Assembly: GCA_030248135.1 (NCBI GenBank)
Contig: JASANC010001009.1
Span: 1-64,000, forward strand
Direction: 5' to 3'
DNA: 64,000 bases
Origin: Theristus sp. LFF4_11
Taxonomy: Eukaryota > Nematoda > Chromadorea > Monhysterida > Xyalidae
Position numbers and translations under genes: made by a program. This document shows, piece after piece, positions 57,901 to 64,000 of this stretch. How positions within the stretch are numbered: position 1 is the first letter of the stretch; each line of letters opens with the position of its first letter. The notes under the pieces were generated by a model that saw only the letters and a list, made by a program, of their open reading frames with translations, made no database searches and was not told the DNA's origin.

Positions 57901-60900
57901 CGATTTTGGAGTGAATTATGCGGTTATTTTTGGCTCCGCCTTACAGCTGCACCTCAGCGGACGATCAGGTGCGAGTGTATGAGCGTTATGAGTCGAATGG
58001 CAACGTGTCGCGGCCACGTGATCAAACGCTGATCTTGCGGACGTTCTGTAAGAACGACCAACAGACGACCGTCACTACGGCCTCTCCGATCGCATATGTA
58101 CAGTTTGAGGCGGGCAACAACGACGGGCGGGAGGTTCGCTTGTTCACAAGTTTTTTTTCTCTAAAAAAACTGAGTTTCAATAATGATGTCACATGAGAAT
58201 AGTAACCTGTTTTGTGTTTTTTTATGGTATGACCTTTACCATATGATGCAGGACAAAGTGGAGGCTCGGTTGTTCGCATTTTTTTGTTTCTTCAAAGATT
58301 GAGTTTCCATAATGATGTTACATGAGAATATCTTTTTGGAGGCCCATTCATTCGTCACCTTTTCGGTGTCCTCTGCCACAAAAAGAAACCGTTGTACAAA
58401 AATGATTGCTGTGTGCGGTGTACCACGCATACCATACAGAGCCGTCGTATGTGGAGGCTAACCACGATCAGTAGTGATAATCGCGATAAGACCACACAGC
58501 TGATTTCTGTATTGCGGTGATTTTTACGGTGCCAAAACAATGGGCAGCGCACCTAAGTGAGCATAATACAGGACAGAAAACACCGTAGCAGAACCAAAAT
58601 GGGCACTGGTTTACTGTGGTTGAAAGGAGGTTTGTTGAGCATTTCACAACTACACTGTCAGTAGCTTTCACCCACAAACGCCTGCTACATATCGGTCATC
58701 AAAATTAGTTTCTCTGCCGTTTCACACGCCATTTCCAATTGCCAAAACAGTGTTACTAAGCACTATTTCCAGGGTCGTGGCTTTCTGGCCGAGTATCGCT
58801 TCATCCGCCAGAACACGGCGCCCGCCCGTTTCGTGCCGGTGCCACGACCGACCTACGTGCCGTCGCAAGTCAGCCGACCAGTGAGCAGATGTCAGTTGTT
58901 GTTGTTTTTTTTGCATTTTTTTTCTGTGCGGACCAACACGCTAAAAAAGGTGCCCGAACAGGTGTATACGGTGGCATATGTCCGTTTGCGTGTTCCGGTG
59001 AAGCGGGGTGGTGTTCTTGAAATAAAACTGACATTATTATCACCAAGTAATTGACGTTTTTGGGGCGCACCTTTCATTTGTTGTGAGATACACGCGCAGA
59101 AGAATAGTGCACATGTTAGATGCACATGTTCGTGCACGTCTATTGATGCAGATGCACAATACTACCAATTAATGCACGGAAGTTTTCAGAAGCAAAAAAA
59201 TAGCTGCATCTGAAAAAGCTGTTTTTTTACAACTAAAATTGAGGGCACTGGTTTGGATATGTGCATCGATAAAGTGCACGAACATGTGCACGGACATCTG
59301 CACGGACGTGTGCACGAACATGTGCATCTACTTGTGCATTATTTCTCGGCATGCACGGACGGCGCCCAGGCGTTTTGTACGCCTCTCACCAGTTGGGACG
59401 CCTTTTTAGCGTGTCCCAGGTTTCGTACGCTTTTTCACTGGAATGCAATAATTGGCTGCGCGATTTTTAGAGCGGTATTGAAGTTGTTCGGGACAGCTTT
59501 AATGTCGAGTCATGTTGAGGAGCCCCCACGCCATTAAGAAAGCATCAGCTGCTGATGCCCGAATTGTATCCGAGTTATTGGCTGCGCAGTGAATAATAGT
59601 AAAACGCTATTCAAACTGTTGCCGTCATGTGTATTAGCTGACGCTCCATTATGGCATCATTGTGATTTTTCCTGAAACTGAGAATCTAACTCGGTAAAAA
59701 ATCACGGTCATTTGGTGATCATAATTCTAATCGGACTCTTATTTTGGTTAAGCAAGCAAAAAAAGCGCTGTCATCTTCATTGCCGTATTCATTTGCGCGC
59801 CGCTTTTTTCCGCTTAGAGTACGCGCTGCGCAAATAAGATTATGATGAAAAAGCCGTTTGCTCAAGTGCACAAAACTTGATCTACGTTTCAAGCGACACA
59901 TACTCGACGCTAATCGCATAACACACGACGGGTTTGCAAGGACAAGCTTGCTTGAAACGCGCACACAGAACTACGGCCAAGGACTAGCTTGCTTCCAAAT
60001 GTACAAAAACTGCGGTGTACATACATTGGACGCAACTGGTGTATCCCTGTTGCTTGCGAAAAGCACCCCCAAATGTAATCACATGCTAGATGCACGTGCG
60101 TGTGCATGTGTACGCTAACGGTGACAGACATATTGACGGCTGTATGTGTGTACGTATGTATCTTCTCTTAAGCATATATTTTCTGTTAGCTTATCGGCTG
60201 GCAAATACGTCTGTCTTGTTGGACCGGAGATGCACGTTTCGCGATAGGAAACTAAGTGAACCAAGATTATACACCGTTTTTCAGCGCGCATTGACCATGT
60301 AAGTCTCGTTTCATATGGTGCGTTTTCGGTGTAGCAAAAACGGTACGCGCGTTTTGCTGTCATGTATTCTCTGGGTACGAGTTCAAAGTCTTCTTATTTG
60401 AAAATAAGATACTGAAAACCTATAACGATACCGTTACTTGTGTGACCGCGGTTTCGTTTTTTTGCGACATACCCTTCATAAACAAACTCCAATAAGGTGT
60501 TTGAATGTCTCCTGCACTTTGCATCCACTGAGAAACAAAACATGCGCAACATTTTACGCAACAGTATCTCACGATAAACGAACTGCACAACGCTGTGAAA
60601 CATTTTCTGCATCTCCTTGCATTCATGAATGCAGCTTAGCTCACGTCTTGCATAACACAATTTTTGCAGCTGCTTGCGACAACTTCATGAATGCCCTTTA
60701 GCGTCGTGCCTCATTGCGTGCAAGTTTGCGTATTGTTCTCTCATTTCAGTTCATCTGCGTTTTTCCTTGGTTTTGAGCAACAGGTTACACGAGGTTATAT
60801 AATAAGTTATACACACAACAGCGCTGCTTGTTACCATTAGCAAATGAAATACTCCCCCGGCAATTATGGCCAATGAGTTGGCAAAACGAACGAACGAGCG

Positions 60901-63900
60901 AATAATAGAAACATGAAGGCGACTACTGCAGCACCGTAAGCGCACACGGTTGATTGCTTTTTCGTGGTGGCACACGACGTGTGCGCGCACTTTGACTCAT
61001 TTTTGCTGCGTGCTTCCATCTCTGCATAGAGCAGAAAGGCATATGCTTGTTCGCTGGGCTGTTCAGAATAACCAGCTAGCTATCTACTCCGAGATCCAAT
61101 ATTCTACCGGCACGGTGTGTGTTACCAAGTCCCCGTAGAGTTCCACATACATGTACATATATCCATCTTTGTACGCGACCATCCACCAATTGTCACAATC
61201 TGCAGTGTTTTCGCCCCACCGCGTCGTGGTCGCAGCCGGTGTAGGCCCCCGATGCGCCCGGGTACAAAGAAGGCACTTTGCAAATTGCGGTAAACACGAG
61301 CAACCGGGCGCACAACAACAACAACAACAGCACATATATCGTAAAACTGTCGTTTTTTACAGCGCCTATTCGCACGTCGTGTGTGCGTTTTTGCGGGCTT
61401 GATTTTTTTTTGCGCACACCAACATGCACAATATGCGACTTTTGGAGCAACTACTGTGCTGCTGCTGTGGCGCGTAAATGGTGACGCCGAACGTGTACGT
61501 GCACCTTTGCAACCTGACGGAGGTTGTTTCGGTGAAATTAAAAAAAAATGAATGCAGCGACCGTGTGTGCCACGTGATGCCTGTTACGCCCATGACATTG
61601 GCGGCACAGAAGCCTCTTCCAAAGCAGCAAAGCTAAAAAACGACCGGCCGAAAAACCGATACATCTTTCGAATATTGATATGACCTGAAAATACTCTCAA
61701 AGCATTGTTTTGTCTTCGCAACCGTGATAACATCAGTGGAGAATAAACAAAGAACCGTTGAGCCTTGTGACTGGAAGACCGTTTTTCTGCGGAACTTTTG
61801 CAACAACAAGAAAAAAAGCAAGCTGAACTTCGCGGAGGCTGTTATCTGATCCGGCTAGTTGGCCCATCACAAAGACTAACAGCTGGGAATATTTGTCTTC
61901 AGCGATTCACCAGTTTGATTTATTCACTTCGGACATAGCTTCCGTATATTCATTGTCATCAAAAAACCATATTGGCGGTGTGTCCGATGGCTTTTCGGTT
62001 GATGCATAACGTAAAAATCACCGAAATCACCGCGCAACAACTCCGAATAGTAACAATCATGTTGATCACGGTGATGGTGTTGATGGGGATGGCTGAGTCA
62101 GTAAGACAACAACAACATCAACAACAACATCAACCACAACATCAACAGCAACATCAACAAGTGACGTACAAAGTGGAACAACCGGACAACAACGATATCG
62201 AGCCGCCGTATAAAATGCAAAAGTTTGCGCACCACGAAACGCTGCACTGGCAGTTGCGCACGTCGACGGTATCGCCGGACGACTACGAATATGGTGTGAA
62301 CAAACAAAATGCGATTTCACGCGCATTCGGTTTCATCATTTTTCTTTGTTTTAGGGTTGCGTATCACAGAAAACTTTGGCCTGTTTCATGGCATAACTGC
62401 GCTGTGTCGTTTTGTATGGCGCTCGTTTTGAAAATTCGTGCAACGTACCTAGCTGGCTGATTCGCGCAATCGATTCACAGCAAATACGATCTGTACAATT
62501 AACTTCTAACTGAGCGCACGATCGTTTGAATTCCCGCTCTTTTATGCCTTTCTCCATCCAGTCAAGACCAAGTGAAGACGTGAAGCCTTGTTGCTTGTAA
62601 TGTTTTTATATCACAATGAGATCATTTTCTTGTTCAGTTTCTGCGTTTTTCTTCAGATGACAGCTGTGATGAGTTTCGTGCGAGCCCGAACGGAGACACT
62701 GGTGGCACAATCACGAGCCCACAGTACCCCGGGACGTACCCGCCCGATAGAAAGTGCACTTACAGGTTATATATGTATTATCTTTCTTATTAAACGTGAC
62801 CCAATATGCGTTTGCACGCACAGATAGAGAAAATGTTTCATGGTTGCGCGGCAATTTTAAATGAGCAAAAACTTCACGTGTTCTGACGACAGATTCGTGC
62901 AAGAAATTGAGAACAACCAGTCAGAATGTTTTCTCACTAAACAAAATTTATTTTAATTCATATTCGAACTACGTTCTGGCGCGAAACATTTTTTCAGTGT
63001 GCGGCTTTTCCACACATCATTCAACATTACTCCGCCTCCTTCGTACGAAAAGATAATATTTTTTATTGCGGTCCCGCTCCGAGACTCAGATTTAGGCAAA
63101 GAGTTTCATGCGTGACGCGGGAATTCAAAATTGGTAAAGTGCTCCGAGTCGCATAAATAGGGCAAGGCCAGGTTGCCTATTTTGCATGTTTCTTTTCCAC
63201 GTCTGCAAAAGCATTCAGTCACAGAATCTTAAAAAATAATATTACCAGAAAAGAGTTTTTGCTCTGCTGTTTTATGGACAAAACGACAACTGAAACATCC
63301 ACTTATTCTTGTATTTCTGTGCCGCAGCTTTGTCTCGAAAGCGAAGGAGCGTGTGCAAATCATATTCGAAGAGTTCAACATGTACCTTCCGGATGATCAT
63401 AAATTATTGAACGAGAAAACCGGACTCGAGAGGTATGAGATCGTTACTTTTTTCTTGGATGAACTCACTCCACTACCAGCACAGCAACCCGAATAGAACA
63501 CTGTGCATACGGTATATACCAACTTGCAGACTGTCAGTAAGCGGCTACGCTACACCTGAGGAAAACGGTGTCCTGAGGAAAACGGTGTTTTAGTTTCTTG
63601 CATCGGATTTTGAATTTAAAAACATACCGTATTTGAAAATAAAACCGGTTCGAGCGTTTTTTGTTTGGTCAGATGCCGCGGCGAGAACGACCACATGATC
63701 GCGTACGTGATGATCGGCGAACGTCTGTCTGAGGTGGACACGTTCTGCGGCAATCGCACACCGCCGCAACTGATGTCGAGCGAAACGAAGCTCACGATGG
63801 ACTTCATTTTCAAGTCGCCGCCGTTGAACGACGACACCTATTATCGCTACAAGTTCACATATCGCTTTGTGACGGATTTCGGCGTCGACGATCTGTCGCC

Positions 63901-63914
63901 CGACGCAGAACACG
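54927..63914 (+). CDS. sol-1: SOL-1-like CUB-domain protein, at least three CUB domains (10 exons visible, 3' end off the window)
   Basis: Exons 54927-55002, 55296-55497, 55806-56011, 56701-56914, 57947-58133, 58773-58890, 62102-62293, 62657-62765, 63328-63432 and 63673-63914 read 550 residues in one frame and leave through a GT donor at 63915. Exon 1 is a signal peptide (M-L-F-Y-L-A-T-L-A-T-V-A). CUB1 is about 27-165 (L-N-G-T-F-Q-S-P-D-F, C-S-D-Y-V-R-L-Y, F-E-F-H-T-D-S), CUB2 about 170-307 (G-R-I-S-S-P-D-Y-P) and CUB3 about 403-545 (G-T-I-T-S-P-Q-Y-P-G-T-Y-P, K-E-R-V-Q-I-I-F-E-E). Known SOL-1 proteins are auxiliary subunits of glutamate receptors; the start C-x-C-x-A-Y-D-G-F resembles them closely, but other CUB proteins remain possible. 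A Gln/His-rich linker (exon 7) joins CUB2 and CUB3. Exon 7 joining is the least certain step because the intron is 3.2 kb and an alternative start lies just upstream. Confidence 0.75.
55050..55091 (+). repeat. 14-base tandem repeat, three units, SOL-1-like intron 1
   Basis: CCATTAGTGATA-type units of 14 bases in a row. Confidence 0.85.
56055..56226. mobile_element. P1 palindromic MITE, subfamily with AACATATGCAACTAGCTG arms, SOL-1-like intron 3
   Basis: TA-flanked, ends CAGTCTAACTC and GAGTTTGACTG. The next bases (ACATATGCAACTAGCTGATT and its complement) differ from the other copies, defining a subfamily shared with the fragments at 37062 and 57377. Confidence 0.85.
57083..57376 (-). repeat. 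Repeat family D, one full and one partial copy, SOL-1-like intron 4
   Basis: ACGAGCCAGGGGGCACCGCG, GTATGCGTCTACCTGGCGAA and ACCGCAAACAGCGAACTTGT occur at 57090-57155 and again at 57312-57375. Only the second has the upstream half with CAGACTATAAGATCTGTCTG. Confidence 0.85.
57377..57502. mobile_element. P1-related MITE lacking outer ends, SOL-1-like intron 4
   Basis: Inverted arms ATATCCAACCAGCTGATTGG and CCAATCAGCTGGTTGGATAT around a short centre; the CAGTC ends are missing. Confidence 0.75.
59100..59340. repeat. GTGCACGAACAT-type repeats in inverted blocks, SOL-1-like intron 6
   Basis: Left block GTGCACATGTTAGATGCACA then TGTTCGTGCACGTC. Right block GTGCACGAACATGTGCACGG, ACATCTGCACGGACGTGTGC, then ACGAACATGTGCAT. 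A further short copy is near 60085-60115. Confidence 0.7.
62059..62101 (+). other. Possible alternative start with its own signal peptide before SOL-1-like exon 7
   Basis: The ATG at 62059 reads M-L-I-T-V-M-V-L-M-G-M-A-E-S-V in frame into the Gln/His linker of exon 7. It looks like a signal peptide. It could start a shorter isoform with CUB3 onward, or mark a separate gene. The simpler model uses the acceptor at 62101. Confidence 0.35.
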
Positions 63915-64000
63915 GTAGGTATTGTGGATTTATTCGAACGTGCCCGGACTAAAATGACGTCATTTGCTTTAAAAACGCCCGTTTGTCAAAGTACCAGACA

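Noticed and set aside
61080..61480. Minus-strand coding exon in SOL-1-like intron 6
   Set aside because: A stretch reading W-W-M-V-A-Y-K-D-G-Y-M-Y looked protein-like, but it has no convincing splice sites or partner exons and competing frames are equally open.
1..64000. CRISPR array, prophage, bacterial operon or viral integration
   Set aside because: Spliceosomal introns, eukaryotic genes and DNA-transposon relics explain the window; no regularly spaced repeats with unique spacers and no viral structural or polymerase genes are seen.

Overview
This is eukaryotic, intron-rich animal DNA. It carries five confidently placed multi-exon protein genes, one intronless GPCR gene nested inside an intron, and one CUB-domain gene that runs off the right edge. 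The best guess is a nematode or close ecdysozoan relative. The reasons are a secreted protein built from repeated MIG-18-type (fibronectin-I-like) modules, a SOL-1-like CUB protein, degenerate TTAGG-type tracts, and several genes with a strong acceptor AG just before the start codon (as expected for trans-splicing or a 5' UTR intron). Exons are GC-rich and introns and spacers are AT-rich. All exon boundaries were placed by hand from splice signals, reading phase and recalled homologues. In the six multi-exon genes the summed exon lengths keep one reading frame.

Layout. From 1 to 20004 on the minus strand lies SF3B3, the U2 snRNP SF3b 130-kDa subunit: 21 visible exons, with the C-terminus beyond the left edge. 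Its 9.15-kb intron 19 (1092-10241) holds a complete intronless class-A GPCR gene on the same strand (2047-4476), a Tc1/mariner-like foldback relic, a hAT-type MITE and other repeats. From 20005 to 24179 there is no gene, only G-rich repeats, a 1.03-kb hAT-type MITE and a partial copy, a three-unit tandem array and a minisatellite.

The plus strand then carries TMEM242 (24180-25782) and, 264 bases on, PIGL, the GPI-anchor de-N-acetylase (26047-28931). A repeat-rich spacer follows. Next is a GRAMD2/GRAMD1-type lipid-contact-site protein (33171-43734), whose last intron holds a 3.6-kb nest of hAT-like elements bounded by a perfect 8-bp target duplication. A secreted MIG-18-like protein lies at 44528-47022. 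An 8-kb spacer without a recognised gene follows, then a SOL-1-like CUB-domain protein (54927-63914 and onward).

The genes do not form one pathway: splicing, mitochondrial assembly, GPI biosynthesis, ER lipid contact, extracellular matrix and receptor auxiliary functions sit side by side. What unites the window is repeats. A palindromic MITE with TA target sites (P1, about 165-180 bp) occurs 13 times, 12 of them in introns. There are also tRNA-derived SINEs, two hAT-type MITE families with 8-bp duplications, and several foldback elements. I found no CRISPR array, rRNA gene or convincing functional tRNA gene. The most unusual points are the nested GPCR with a duplicated motif in a huge third intracellular loop, the composite hAT nest, a GC-AG intron and a degenerate tandem copy of an exon in SF3B3, and MITEs sitting within 20 bp of splice sites.
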